64,000 nucleotides of DNA from Litoreibacter ascidiaceicola (GTDB lineage: Bacteria; Pseudomonadota; Alphaproteobacteria; Rhodobacterales; Rhodobacteraceae). The notes below the pieces were generated by a model that had not been told where the DNA came from, ran no database searches, and saw only the letters and a program-made list of their open reading frames with translations. The stretch lies in contig NZ_FQUV01000005.1 of NCBI RefSeq assembly GCF_900129235.1, positions 186,001-250,000 of the forward strand. The letters are read 5' to 3'. Shown one piece after another: positions 54,306-63,400 of this stretch (positions within the stretch are counted from its first letter, which is position 1; each line of letters begins with the position of its first letter). Both the position numbers and the translations under genes were made by a program.

Positions 54306-54808
54306 CGCCGGTCACGTTCTCTTTCGACTGGAAGGATGTGAACCAAGCGGTCGCCTCCAAAGCACTGTCCGCTAATTTCAATCCAAAATGGTGGCAAACC
54401 TTTGGTTTACTGTTTGGCGGCGCAGCCGTCGCGGCCTTGGTAGATCGGGCATTGTCGTCCTCCAACGGTGCTGCTGGCCTCTTCGGCTTTTTAGTCGGAG
54501 TCTATGCGTGCATTGCATGGAGCGCGCTTCGCTATAGAAAGATGGCCGCAGGTATCCGAAACTCCCCCTCGCGACTTGGCGGGGTCACCGTGACGCTGGA
54601 GCAAGACGGCTACCGCGTCCACACCGCCAGAACCGAAAACTGGGCGGCATGGAGCACCGTGTCAGCCATCAAGCCGGTGAAAAATATGATCGTGCTGGCC
54701 ATTGGCGACGTCGAATATATGCCAATTCTCGATACAGCCCTGCCCGATAGCTTAAGCCGGAAGGACATGGTTTCGCTTCTGGAAAACCTCACCGGATTGA
54801 CGGCATGA
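54302..54808 (+). CDS. YcxB-like membrane protein
   Basis: Protein of 168 residues with a short N-terminal region, two membrane helices (about 37-58 and 62-80) and a soluble C-terminal beta-rich domain (90-168) with WAAWSTVSAIKPVKNMIVLAIGDVEYMPI, the layout of YcxB-like proteins (shown in parts: WAAWSTVSAI and KNMIVLAIG). Its function is unknown. The chosen start, ATG 54302, overlaps rsmD; a longer frame from 54062 is only a shadow. It is followed by another small gene with a four-base overlap. Confidence 0.65.
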   Translation: MTPVTFSFDWKDVNQAVASKALSANFNPKWWQTFGLLFGGAAVAALVDRALSSSNGAAGLFGFLVGVYACIAWSALRYRKMAAGIRNSPSRLGGVTVTLEQDGYRVHTARTENWAAWSTVSAIKPVKNMIVLAIGDVEYMPILDTALPDSLSRKDMVSLLENLTGLTA

Positions 54809-55149
54809 CCGACACCCCCGATCATTTCTGCCCCGGTTGTGGTGTCGCCCGAAAAAGCTTCCCGCGCTACGCTTGGCACTTCTGCAACGACTGCTGCGAA
54901 CAAGCGACCGATGGCAGCGGGCGACAGGTGGAATGCACCAATGTCAGCATGTCGGGTGGCTTCCAATGGCGGTATGTCGGGACGGGTGACTGGACAACCT
55001 GCCGTGGTCTTTACTGCTACATTCTAAATCGCGACGTGTATCTCACCGAGGCGCGCTTTGGTGGCATCGTGGCGCAACCGTTGCTTTCGCGGTATCGCGC
55101 GACGGACACCGAAGGCCTGTTCAAATCCATCGACATTCGCAAAGACTAA
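54805..55149 (+). CDS. Small cysteine-rich zinc-ribbon protein of unknown function
   Basis: Protein of 114 residues with Cys9 and Cys12 (CPGC), Cys27 and Cys30-Cys31 (CNDCC), and Cys44, which would suit a zinc ribbon at the N terminus. The rest (GGFQWRYVGTGDWTTCRGLYCYILNRDVY in parts) is sheet-rich with more cysteines. No membrane segment. It ends the ferredoxin-reductase-rsmD unit. I do not recognise the family. Confidence 0.7.
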   Translation: MTDTPDHFCPGCGVARKSFPRYAWHFCNDCCEQATDGSGRQVECTNVSMSGGFQWRYVGTGDWTTCRGLYCYILNRDVYLTEARFGGIVAQPLLSRYRATDTEGLFKSIDIRKD

Positions 55150-55155
55150 CGAAAA

Positions 55156-55180
55156 AGCCGCCCCGAAATTCGGAGCGGCT
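55156..55180 (-). terminator. Terminator of the orphan TRAP binding-protein gene
   Basis: AGCCGC (55156-55161) pairs with GCGGCT (55175-55180) and an inner CCGAA/TTCGG stem extends it, with one mismatch. On the minus strand the stem is followed by five Ts. It lies 28 bases after the binding-protein stop and may also stop the convergent transcript, whose stop is six bases away. Confidence 0.85.
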
Positions 55181-55208
55181 GGGTAATCTCACTAGCGACA
55201 TTGGGTAA

Positions 55209-56234
55209 TTACTGACCTTCAGCAACAAACGCTTTGGCATCTTCAACGAGGGCCGCGCCATCAAGGCCTTTTTCTGTCGCTTCAACGATCCACTCGGCAG
55301 TGACTTCTTCGCCAAGCGCCATGATGCGGGCCGTTTCTTCCTCGGACAGAACCCCGATTTCGTTGCCGTCAGCGGTCATCACCTGCTTGCCGACCACGTC
55401 GCCCTCGTCATGGGCGCGACCGGCCCAAGCGGATGCGAATTCGCCGGAATTGGCGTCGATTATAGCCTTCAGATCGGCGGGCAGGCTGTCGTACTTGTCC
55501 TTGTTCATCGCCCAGATGAAATACAGGTTATACAGCGCCTGATCACCTGCTACATCCGTGTGGCTATCTGTCAATTCGTCCAGCTTCAGCGACGGCGACA
55601 TTTCCCATGTAATCACGCCACCATCCACGACACCTTTAGACAGCGCCTCGGGGAAGGCCGGCACAGGCATGCCAATCGGAGTTGCCCCCATTTTATCAAG
55701 CAACAGCGTTGCAGGGCGCGACGGGCCGCGCAGTTTCAGACCCTTGAAGTCCTCGACCTTTTTGATCGACGGGCCTTTCTTGTGCACGATCCCCGGACCG
55801 TGCATGTGGGCCGCGATAAGGTGAACGTCCTTGAAGTCGTCCATCAGGTATTTCTGGGTAAATTTCCAAGCCGCCACCGATGCGGCCTCGCCGGATTTGG
55901 TGGTCATGAAGGGCAGCTCCATCGCCTCCGCCTCGGGGAAGCGACCGGGCTGGTAGCCGGGGATCACCCAGCCGCCATCCACCGCACCGTCGCGGATCAG
56001 GTCATACTGGTTCGGCGCTTTGCCACCCAACTGCATGAACGGGTACAGCTCCACTTTGATGCGGCCATCCGAGTCCTTCTCGATCTTGTCCGCCCATGGC
56101 TGCATGAAATAGGTCGGGTTCGCTGATTTCGGCGACACGAAGTGCTGGAAACGCAATGTCACGTCCTGTGCGAAGGCCGTCGAGGCGCTTGCCATGGTGA
56201 AAAGGGCGAAAGTCGTGGTTTTGAGAAAGGTCAT
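55209..56234 (-). CDS. Orphan TRAP transporter substrate-binding protein, DctP family
   Basis: Periplasmic receptor of 341 residues with signal peptide 1-22 (ending TAFA). Family marks include the GLKLRGPSRPATLLLDKMG block with the ligand arginine, PVPAFPEALSKGVVDGGVITWE, and YDSLPADLKAIIDANSG. No DctQ or DctM gene lies beside it, so it must use permeases encoded elsewhere or act as a solute scavenger. It has its own terminator and is divergent from recQ. The ligand is not predictable. Confidence 0.9.
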   Translation of the reverse strand: MTFLKTTTFALFTMASASTAFAQDVTLRFQHFVSPKSANPTYFMQPWADKIEKDSDGRIKVELYPFMQLGGKAPNQYDLIRDGAVDGGWVIPGYQPGRFPEAEAMELPFMTTKSGEAASVAAWKFTQKYLMDDFKDVHLIAAHMHGPGIVHKKGPSIKKVEDFKGLKLRGPSRPATLLLDKMGATPIGMPVPAFPEALSKGVVDGGVITWEMSPSLKLDELTDSHTDVAGDQALYNLYFIWAMNKDKYDSLPADLKAIIDANSGEFASAWAGRAHDEGDVVGKQVMTADGNEIGVLSEEETARIMALGEEVTAEWIVEATEKGLDGAALVEDAKAFVAEGQ

Positions 56235-56379
56235 CTTAAGACCTCCTTTTGCAAGATCGGTTGGCGAAGCATTAGCTGCATCGCAGAAAATATGTAAGCA
56301 GAGATACTCTTATTGCAAGTCATTCGCAAAAACTTCTTCTAGATGTAGTGGTCACAGGGATTGTTTGCACAAGTAAAAT

Positions 56380-58470
56380 ATGGGAGTTTCGGTCAAAATC
56401 GAGCAAATGACAAAAACAGGCGACACCTCCATGCAAGACCCGCAAACGCTGCTGGCCGATATATTCGGATTCGACGCCTTCCGTGCCGGCCAACGCGACA
56501 TTGTGGATGCCGTTTGCGCAGGAAAGAACACGCTCGCCATCATGCCCACAGGTGGCGGCAAGTCCCTGTGCTTCCAACTGCCTGCGCTGGCACGTGACGG
56601 GCTAACCGTGGTGATCTCACCGCTGATTGCCCTGATGCGCGATCAGGTCCGCGCCATGCGGGCGGCGGGCGTGCAGGCCGGTGCGCTCACCTCAGGCAAC
56701 ACCGAGGAAGAGACCGACATGGTCTTCGACGCGCTGCACGCGGGCACCCTGAAACTGCTCTACATCGCCCCCGAACGCCTCGCCTCTACCGGCACGCGCG
56801 ACATGCTGACCCGTGCCAATTGCACCATGATCGCCGTGGACGAGGCACATTGCGTCAGCCAGTGGGGCCACGACTTCCGACCCGATTACCTGCGCATCGG
56901 CGAGCTGCGCCGCGCCTTGAACGTCCCCCTCGCTGCCTTCACCGCGACAGCCGACGCCGAAACCCGCGAAGAAATCGTCATCCGACTGTTTGACGGGGTG
57001 CAGCCCGAAACCTTTATGCAGGGCTTCGACCGTCCCAACCTGAATCTCGCGTTCGAGGTCAAGGACGGCCCCCGTCGCCAGATCCTCGACTTCGCCGCCG
57101 CGCATCGCGATCAGGCGGGCATCGTCTATTGCGGCACCCGCGCCAAAACCGAAACGCTGGCCCAAGCCCTGCGTGAGGCAGGCCATTCCGCCTGTTTTTA
57201 TCACGGCGGCATGGACAAGGACGACCGCCGCGAGGTGGAGCGCCGGTTCAACCAAGAAGACGGCCTCATCGTTGTCGCCACCATCGCCTTTGGCATGGGC
57301 GTCGACAAACCCGATATCCGCTGGGTCGCCCACGCCGATCTGCCAAAATCCATCGAAGGCTACTATCAGGAAATCGGCCGCGCAGGCCGCGACGGCACCC
57401 CTGCCGACACGCTGACGCTTTACGGCCCAGACGACATCCGCTTCCGCCGCCAGCAAATCGACGAGGGCCTTGCCCCCGACGACCGCAAAGCCGCCGACCA
57501 CGCCCGCCTGAACGCGCTGCTCGGACTGGCCGAGGCGCTTGAATGCCGCCGCAAACCCCTGCTGGAATATTTCGGCGATACCGATATCACCTGCGGCAAC
57601 TGCGATCTGTGCGACAAGGCCCCCGACACGTTCGACGGCACCGTCGCCGTGCGCAAGGCACTGTCCGCCATCCTGCGCACCGGCGAGTATTTCGGCGCAG
57701 GCCACCTGATCGACATCCTCTTGGGCAACTCCACCGACAAGGTGCAGGCGCGCGGTCACGACCAACTGCCCACTTTCGGCATTGGCGGGGAATACGACAA
57801 ACGCGGCTGGCAGGCGGTGTTCCGGCAGATGATGGGCCGCGACCTGATCCGCCCAGACCCGTCCCGCCACGGCGCGTTCCGCATGACCGAGGCCGCTCGT
57901 CCGATTCTGCGCGACGAGGCCACGATCACGCTGCGCAAAGATACCATCAAGAAGGGCGCGAACCGCCCCGCCGTCAAAACGCTTGTCTCGGACGAAGATG
58001 CGCCGCTGCTCTCCGCCCTCAAGGCCAAACGCCGCGCCTTTGCCGAGGCGGCCCGCGCGCCCGCTTATGTGATCTTCAACGACAAGACCCTGATCGAGAT
58101 GGCCGAAACCCGCCCCGCCGATCTGGACGAATTCGCCCGCATCTCCGGCGTTGGGGCCAAGAAGCTCGAAAGCTTCGGCGCGGCCTTTCTGGAAATCATC
58201 AACGGCGCGCCAACCCCAGAGTTGCACCCGACCCGCCGCAAGCTGGCAGGCCGCGACAGCGGCGCGCTCTACGACCAACTACTAGAGGCGCAAGCCAATC
58301 TCTCCCGTGGCCCCGAGGGCTACGACAAACCCCTCAGTTGCTCCGCCTCCTTGATCGCGAAGGTGGCCGAGATAAAGCCAAGCGACCCCAACTCCATGGC
58401 CCGCCTTCTGGGCGATCGCCGCGCGGAGCGTTTCGGCGAGGCATTCCTGAATGTGCTGAAAGCCTCTTGA
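56380..58470 (+). CDS. recQ: ATP-dependent DNA helicase RecQ
   Basis: 3'-5' helicase that unwinds forks, flaps and recombination intermediates. The 696-residue protein has Walker A PTGGGKS at 56-62, the Q-motif FRAGQRDIVDAV, DEAH with VSQWGHDFRPDY, a zinc-binding domain (CRRKPLLEYFG, CGNC, CDLC), a winged-helix RQC region and a C-terminal HRDC domain (ISGVGAKKLESFG in part). The start is uncertain because none of the three ATGs (56380, 56407, 56431) has a strong ribosome site; the first is listed. Confidence 0.94.
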   Translation: MGVSVKIEQMTKTGDTSMQDPQTLLADIFGFDAFRAGQRDIVDAVCAGKNTLAIMPTGGGKSLCFQLPALARDGLTVVISPLIALMRDQVRAMRAAGVQAGALTSGNTEEETDMVFDALHAGTLKLLYIAPERLASTGTRDMLTRANCTMIAVDEAHCVSQWGHDFRPDYLRIGELRRALNVPLAAFTATADAETREEIVIRLFDGVQPETFMQGFDRPNLNLAFEVKDGPRRQILDFAAAHRDQAGIVYCGTRAKTETLAQALREAGHSACFYHGGMDKDDRREVERRFNQEDGLIVVATIAFGMGVDKPDIRWVAHADLPKSIEGYYQEIGRAGRDGTPADTLTLYGPDDIRFRRQQIDEGLAPDDRKAADHARLNALLGLAEALECRRKPLLEYFGDTDITCGNCDLCDKAPDTFDGTVAVRKALSAILRTGEYFGAGHLIDILLGNSTDKVQARGHDQLPTFGIGGEYDKRGWQAVFRQMMGRDLIRPDPSRHGAFRMTEAARPILRDEATITLRKDTIKKGANRPAVKTLVSDEDAPLLSALKAKRRAFAEAARAPAYVIFNDKTLIEMAETRPADLDEFARISGVGAKKLESFGAAFLEIINGAPTPELHPTRRKLAGRDSGALYDQLLEAQANLSRGPEGYDKPLSCSASLIAKVAEIKPSDPNSMARLLGDRRAERFGEAFLNVLKAS

Positions 58471-58516
58471 GGCCAGCGCCTAGCCGACTACATTGCCTCC
58501 CAAAGGAGACCGCCCC

Positions 58517-59299
58517 ATGCTGACAGTCATTTCGCCCGCCAAGAAACTGGATATGTCCGCTGTCGACATCACCCCGACCCTGCCGGAGTTCCAGACACAG
58601 GCAAACGAATTGGCAAAGGTGGCCCGTAAGCTGTCCGTCAATGATCTGCGCAAGCTAATGGACATCTCCGAAAATCTGGCGACGCTGAACCGAGACCGCT
58701 TCCGCGATTTCGCCGATGCCAGCACGCCCGAAAATGCCAAAGCCGCGATGTATATTTTCGCGGGCGACACATACACGGGGCTGGAGGCCAAAAGTCTAGA
58801 CCAAGACGAAGTCACCTTCGCCCAAAACCACCTGCGCATCCTGTCGGGTCTCTACGGCCTGTTGAAGCCCCTCGACGCGATCCAGCCCTACCGCTTGGAA
58901 ATGGGCAGCCGCCTGAAAACACAGCGCGGCAAGTCGCTCTATGACTACTGGGGCAGCACCATCAGCGAGGCGCTGAACGCACAGGCCGAACAAGTGCAAA
59001 CCGACACGCTCATCAACTGCGCCAGTCAGGAATATTTCGGCGCGGTGAAGCCCGACGCGTTGACGCTGAATGTCGTCACCCCGCAATTCTACGAGGACAA
59101 ACCCGGCGGCCCAAAGATCGTCAGCTTCTATGCCAAGCAGGCCCGTGGCGCGATGGCGCGGTTCATCATCCAGAACCGCCTGACCAAGCCAGAGCAAATC
59201 CGCGACTTCGACACCGGCGGCTATGCCTACCAGCCGGATCAATCCACACCGGACCGCCCTGTCTTCCTACGCGCCGAGGCGCTCGCCAAGGCCTCCTAG
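58517..59299 (+). CDS. yaaA: YaaA-family peroxide-stress protein
   Basis: Cytoplasmic protein of 260 residues matching E. coli YaaA, which limits intracellular free iron and DNA damage during peroxide stress and binds DNA. The opening LTVISPAKKLDM and the block LSGLYGLLKPLDAIQPYRLEMGSRL are unmistakable; the C-terminal FDTGGYAYQPDQS is also typical. ATG 58517 is supported by AAAGGAGA. It lies 46 bases after recQ, both in the plus direction, so a shared transcript is possible. Confidence 0.93.
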   Translation: MLTVISPAKKLDMSAVDITPTLPEFQTQANELAKVARKLSVNDLRKLMDISENLATLNRDRFRDFADASTPENAKAAMYIFAGDTYTGLEAKSLDQDEVTFAQNHLRILSGLYGLLKPLDAIQPYRLEMGSRLKTQRGKSLYDYWGSTISEALNAQAEQVQTDTLINCASQEYFGAVKPDALTLNVVTPQFYEDKPGGPKIVSFYAKQARGAMARFIIQNRLTKPEQIRDFDTGGYAYQPDQSTPDRPVFLRAEALAKAS

Positions 59300-59428
59300 T
59301 TCGCCAGCGGGTGGCAACGCATCTTTTGCCAAACAGATAGAATCTGCTTAATCTGCCGATATCCGTTACAAACTCCGCGGAAATTTCAATGACGGGGTCG
59401 AAACAGAAGACGGGGCAGAGGACACCAG

Positions 59429-60913
59429 ATGAGCAATACAAGACGCGCATTCCTGCTCGGCACCGGCGCATTGGCTGGCGCTTATGCAACCCGCAAGTAT
59501 TACACCACGCCCGATCCGTCCGGTCGTCTGCTTGGTGGCGTCTCGAACGATCCGCTTGTCCTCAATGACGCCTCCGAGCTGTCACCAACGCGGGTGGCCA
59601 AACATCTCACGCTCACTGACCGGTTCGAGACCCCGCAGATCGACGCGCTCAGGGCCGAGTTGGCCGACGCCAAACAAGCGGGCCGCCCCGTCATAGCCTC
59701 CGCTGCGCGCCATTCGATGGGCGGGCAAAGCATGGCCGTTGCTGGCACCACGATCACCATGGACCACGACTGGATCGAGATGGACAAAACCGCGCTCACC
59801 TATCGCTGCGGCGCTGGCACCCGCTGGTCGACCGTGATCGCCAAGCTGGACGCGGAAGGGTTCTCTCCCGCCGTCATGCAGTCCAACAATGATTTCGGCG
59901 TGGCCGCTACGTTTTCGGTCAATGCTCATGGCTGGCCAACGCCCTATTCCGGCATGGGCTCTACCGTCGTCAGCCTGCGCATGATGCTGGCCGACGGGTC
60001 TTATATCAACTGCTCTCGCGACGAGAATGCCGACATCTTCTTTGCCGCAATGGGCGGCTACGGGCTGTTTGGCGTGATCACCGACATGACCGTCAAGATG
60101 GTGTCCAACTCCCGCCTGCAACCGACCTTCGAGAAGATGGACGCCGAGCTGTTCGGCCCCCGCTTCGTGCAAGCCGTCAAGGGAGAGACCGGCGTACAAA
60201 TGGCCTATGGTCGCCTCGACGTCAGCAAGGATCGCTTTTTCGAGCGGGCGATGATGATCACCTACCGCCCAACTCAGGATCAAAGCGACCTGCCCCCCGC
60301 CCCCGGATCGGGCTTCATGTCCAAAGCGGCGCGGTCGGTCTTCCGCGCGCAGCTCGGCTCCGACAGCGCCAAGCATCGTCGCTGGTGGTTCGAGTCCGGC
60401 CTTGGGCCATGGATCGGCGGCGGCGAGGTCACCCGCAACACGTTGCTGAACGAGCCAGTCATCACGCTGGACGACCGCGACGACACCCGCACCGACATCC
60501 TGCACGAATACTTCATCGCACCCGACAAATTCGCAGGCTGGATACACGCCTGCCGCGAGGTGATCCCCTCAAGCTACCAAGAGCTGCTCAACATCACGCT
60601 GCGCTATGTCGCCCAAGACGGCGAAAGCTGGCTCAGCTACGCCCCCGCCGACCGCATCGCCTGCGTGATGCTGTTCTCTCAGGAGAAAACCCATCGCGGT
60701 GAGGAGGACATGAAGCGCATGACGCAGGAACTGATCGACCGCACGCTCGATCTGGGCGGCAGCTATTACCTGCCCTACCGCCTTCATGCGCGCCAAGACC
60801 AGATCATCAAGGCCTATCCCGGCCTACGCCCCTTCGTGGCCAAGAAGCGCGCCATGGACCCCACCAACCTGTTCCGCCATGCGATGTGGGACACATATAT
60901 GGCAAGGGGTTAG
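59429..60913 (+). CDS. Tat-exported FAD-dependent oxidoreductase, VAO/BBE-type
   Basis: Flavoprotein of 494 residues with a twin-arginine signal (TRRAFLLGTGALAGA at 4-18). The FAD-binding domain of the VAO family occupies about 55-230, with His95 in ARHSMGGQS as a candidate covalent FAD site, and VQSNNDFGVAATFSVNAHGWP-type loops (read as SNNDFGVAATFSVNAHG in part). The substrate domain ends with DPTNLFRHAMW, as in aldonolactone and sugar oxidases. Its substrate and electron acceptor are unknown. It heads a four-gene unit with three membrane proteins. Confidence 0.82.
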   Translation: MSNTRRAFLLGTGALAGAYATRKYYTTPDPSGRLLGGVSNDPLVLNDASELSPTRVAKHLTLTDRFETPQIDALRAELADAKQAGRPVIASAARHSMGGQSMAVAGTTITMDHDWIEMDKTALTYRCGAGTRWSTVIAKLDAEGFSPAVMQSNNDFGVAATFSVNAHGWPTPYSGMGSTVVSLRMMLADGSYINCSRDENADIFFAAMGGYGLFGVITDMTVKMVSNSRLQPTFEKMDAELFGPRFVQAVKGETGVQMAYGRLDVSKDRFFERAMMITYRPTQDQSDLPPAPGSGFMSKAARSVFRAQLGSDSAKHRRWWFESGLGPWIGGGEVTRNTLLNEPVITLDDRDDTRTDILHEYFIAPDKFAGWIHACREVIPSSYQELLNITLRYVAQDGESWLSYAPADRIACVMLFSQEKTHRGEEDMKRMTQELIDRTLDLGGSYYLPYRLHARQDQIIKAYPGLRPFVAKKRAMDPTNLFRHAMWDTYMARG

Positions 60914-60917
60914 CCCG

Positions 60918-61325
60918 ATGACCACATTGCGCCTGATCACACTCGGCTACTTTGTCTCGCTGCTTATCGCGGCGTCGCTGAACTACCTGCCGATACCCGG
61001 CATCATCGACGACCAAGGCTACGCCTTCGGCATCTTCGCGCTCGATGTGTTCGACGACCTGCTGCACGTCGCCTCCGCCCTGTGGGCGCTCGCCGCCGCG
61101 CTGATCTCGCACCGCGCCAGCCGCATTTTCCTGACCTATTTCGGCGCTTTGTACTTTGCTGACGGCCTGCTCGGCCTTGCCACAGGTTCCGGCTTTCTGG
61201 ACGCGGGCATCCTGATCTACGGTTTCTATGAATACCCCAGCTTCCTGATCAAGCTCGCCGCCAACATCCCGCACTTGTTCTTAGGTGGCTTCGCCCTCGC
61301 CGCCGACTATTTCGGCCGCAAATGA
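60918..61325 (+). CDS. Four-helix membrane protein of unknown function
   Basis: Protein of 135 residues made of about four membrane helices (5-25, 45-63, 70-92, 100-130) with IFALDVFDDLLHVASALWALAAALIS spanning the second helix (in parts: VFDDLLHVASALW). The layout resembles small DUF4383-type membrane proteins but without a firm match. It starts four bases after the FAD oxidase and overlaps the next gene by four bases. It could be the quinone- or cytochrome-facing partner of the oxidase, which is an inference. Confidence 0.65.
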   Translation: MTTLRLITLGYFVSLLIAASLNYLPIPGIIDDQGYAFGIFALDVFDDLLHVASALWALAAALISHRASRIFLTYFGALYFADGLLGLATGSGFLDAGILIYGFYEYPSFLIKLAANIPHLFLGGFALAADYFGRK

Positions 61326-62377
61326 AGCGCCTGCTCAAATGGCTCGGGCTGGCGTTTCTGGCGCTGATCTTGCTGATCGCCACCCCAATCGCCTACACCG
61401 AAACCATGTGCCGCGGCACCCCGCTGGAACAGGCCGAGGCTAGATACATCACCGACCCCGCATGGCAACGGGCTGAGGCCCGCACCTATCTGACCTACCC
61501 TGAGTGGCACATCGTCTACGCCTATGAGGGTTACGCCGAGGTCCTGAAACGCGCCGACCCGCACAACTTCCCCTATACCAACGCTATCATCGGCTTCTGG
61601 TCGTCCCTCTGCGCCTTGACCCAAAAGGCAGATGAGCTGGGCAAGGCAGGCACCGATGCCAAGCTGACGATCTACACCATCGGCGCCAGCTTCACGCTGG
61701 AGATGCTGTTCAAAGCCGCCTACGAGGAAACCATCGGGCGCGTCGCGTCATGGACCTCCGACACCTCGCCGCAAGATAAGGTCGAGATGGCAATGGCCGC
61801 CGATTACGCCACATTCCTGCAGGAAATCCCGTGGTACAAGTACGACTTCGACGCATGGTACGCCAAGCTCATGGCCGCGCCCACCGAAGGGGTCCGCTCC
61901 CACGAGCGCCGCATCGCACTCGGCATCGAATGGAAAGCCAAGGCGGCCTATGCCCGCCTCATCGCCAAGGCCGCAGGCGCGGTGGGTGTGGACGAGCTTA
62001 CCATGCGCATCGCCATCCAAGGCGTCACGCCCGATGATCTGACGGCCTATCCCGAGATCACCGTGATCTCCAACGAAGGCGGCATCATCATCGCCGAAGC
62101 CCCCCGCTACCGCACCTTCACCAAACTCGTCGAAAAGCTCCTCTTCGACTACAGTCAGGCCCGCATCTTGGAAATCGCGGGCAATGACGACATCCTTATC
62201 AGCCTCGACGCCCGCGCAAATCCTGTGCTCCGTGACGATCTGAACGTGCTGTCCATCACCAATCGCGTTGGCTTTTACGAGCGAACCCGCGTGCTGGTTG
62301 CGATGAAAGTCAACCAGTTGCATACGCTCACCCCCACATTGAAGCTGAGCGCGCTAGAGCACATATATGACTACTAG
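61322..62377 (+). CDS. Single-helix-anchored protein of unknown function (351 residues)
   Basis: One N-terminal helix (8-27) anchors a 320-residue periplasmic domain that is mostly helical and has blocks such as YLTYPEWHIVYAYEGYAEVL and HNFPYTNAIIGFWSSLCALT. I recognise no catalytic motif and no family. It is co-translated with the preceding membrane protein (ATGA) and touches the next gene with no gap. Its export beside the Tat-exported FAD oxidase suggests a joint envelope function. Confidence 0.7.
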   Translation: MKRLLKWLGLAFLALILLIATPIAYTETMCRGTPLEQAEARYITDPAWQRAEARTYLTYPEWHIVYAYEGYAEVLKRADPHNFPYTNAIIGFWSSLCALTQKADELGKAGTDAKLTIYTIGASFTLEMLFKAAYEETIGRVASWTSDTSPQDKVEMAMAADYATFLQEIPWYKYDFDAWYAKLMAAPTEGVRSHERRIALGIEWKAKAAYARLIAKAAGAVGVDELTMRIAIQGVTPDDLTAYPEITVISNEGGIIIAEAPRYRTFTKLVEKLLFDYSQARILEIAGNDDILISLDARANPVLRDDLNVLSITNRVGFYERTRVLVAMKVNQLHTLTPTLKLSALEHIYDY

Positions 62378-62638
62378 ATGCGCCCGTTCCTGATCATATG
62401 CACCCTCGCCGTCGCATGGGTCGCCTTGGCCCTCGGCGCCATGCTCACGGGCACAATCGCCACGGCGGCGGTCCCCAAAGGCACCCGCATCCCCGCGAAT
62501 GTCGCGATCATCGGCACCGCCCCCGGCTTGCTCATTCTACGCAGCGATGATCCGGACTACGTGAGCAAACTATACCAGGCAGGCGCGGCCTTCGTGTTGC
62601 CCGCCCGTCGCAAGACCTGCCTCGAGCTGCAACGCTGA
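62378..62638 (+). CDS. Small membrane or exported protein (86 residues)
   Basis: Starts with ATG directly after the preceding stop (no gap). A hydrophobic N-terminal segment (3-30) could be a signal or anchor, followed by ANVAIIGTAPGLLILRSDDPDYVSKLYQAGAAFVLPARR in the mature part (shown here in pieces: GTAPGLLILRSDDPDYV and QAGAAFVLPA). It could be a small periplasmic or membrane protein. Function unknown. Last gene of the FAD-oxidase unit. Confidence 0.6.
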   Translation: MRPFLIICTLAVAWVALALGAMLTGTIATAAVPKGTRIPANVAIIGTAPGLLILRSDDPDYVSKLYQAGAAFVLPARRKTCLELQR

Positions 62639-62689
62639 AGACGCATGGCAAACCCCTGTTTCCATTTGGTCAAAAATACTCAAATTCCG

Positions 62690-63310
62690 TCAGCAGCCGA
62701 AAAACCCGCAATCGCGATATTTCAGAACCGCTTCAAACGTCTTCGGCAAGGTGCCAGACGGCTGGATAATCTCCAGCGTCGGGATCACAAGCTCCACCGT
62801 CGTGCCATCCGCAGAAATCGTCCCGTTGGAGCTTTCCACTTCCAGCGCGCGGAACCGCATGACAATCTCGGACCCTTCCAACCCACCGGTGATCATTCCG
62901 AACATCGGGTTGCTGGCGTCAAGTTCGTCCGGCTTGCCTTCGATGTTTTCAAAGTCCAGCGGCAGGCTGATCTTCATCCGCTCGTCATCCAGCCGCACAA
63001 ACTCCATCTCGCCAAAGAACGGGTCTTCGGTTTTGGCCTTCTCGGCTTCCTTCATGGCGTCGTCGATGGTCATGGTCTCGGTGGTCCGGCAGGACACGCT
63101 TTCCGGTGTCTCAACCTTCTCGGAGTCCGGCGGGCAAAGCCCTGCCCCCTGCTCCCCCATCATCTGCATCATATCGAACAGCTGACGCCCCAGCACCATC
63201 GTGGTGTCGGCGGTAATGATCTCGTCCTCGCCGATCGTAACCTCGGATTCGACATCAAGACAGGCGGCCAGTGGCAACATCAAAATCAGGGCAAGTCGGT
63301 GTAGGCGCAT
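62690..63310 (-). CDS. Predicted lipoprotein (206 residues)
   Basis: Precursor with lipobox LPLAACLDV (Cys17). The mature part is acidic, with two possible disulfides from Cys67-type and Cys79-type positions (GLCPPDSEKVETPESVSC) and a C-terminal YRDCGFFGC pair. It contains DFENIEGKPDELDASNPMFG-type loops. The layout resembles small outer-membrane-facing lipoproteins of unknown role. It converges with the 86-residue gene and is the first minus-strand gene upstream of the partial TTC38-like gene. Confidence 0.75.
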   Translation of the reverse strand: MRLHRLALILMLPLAACLDVESEVTIGEDEIITADTTMVLGRQLFDMMQMMGEQGAGLCPPDSEKVETPESVSCRTTETMTIDDAMKEAEKAKTEDPFFGEMEFVRLDDERMKISLPLDFENIEGKPDELDASNPMFGMITGGLEGSEIVMRFRALEVESSNGTISADGTTVELVIPTLEIIQPSGTLPKTFEAVLKYRDCGFFGC

Positions 63311-63400
63311 TGTGAAACTCCAAAAAACAATGCGGCCAGTTTGCCCGACATTAAGCCCGTTGAAAAGAACGTGCGTGAAGGCGGCCTGCAGCGACGCAAA

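Noticed and set aside
56313-56329. TTGC-N9-GCAA inverted repeat before recQ
   Set aside because: Arms of only four bases; expected by chance in a short AT-rich gap.
56692-58278. 528-codon open frame antisense to recQ
   Set aside because: The complement of a well-conserved helicase gene; composition is biased and there are no recognisable motifs.
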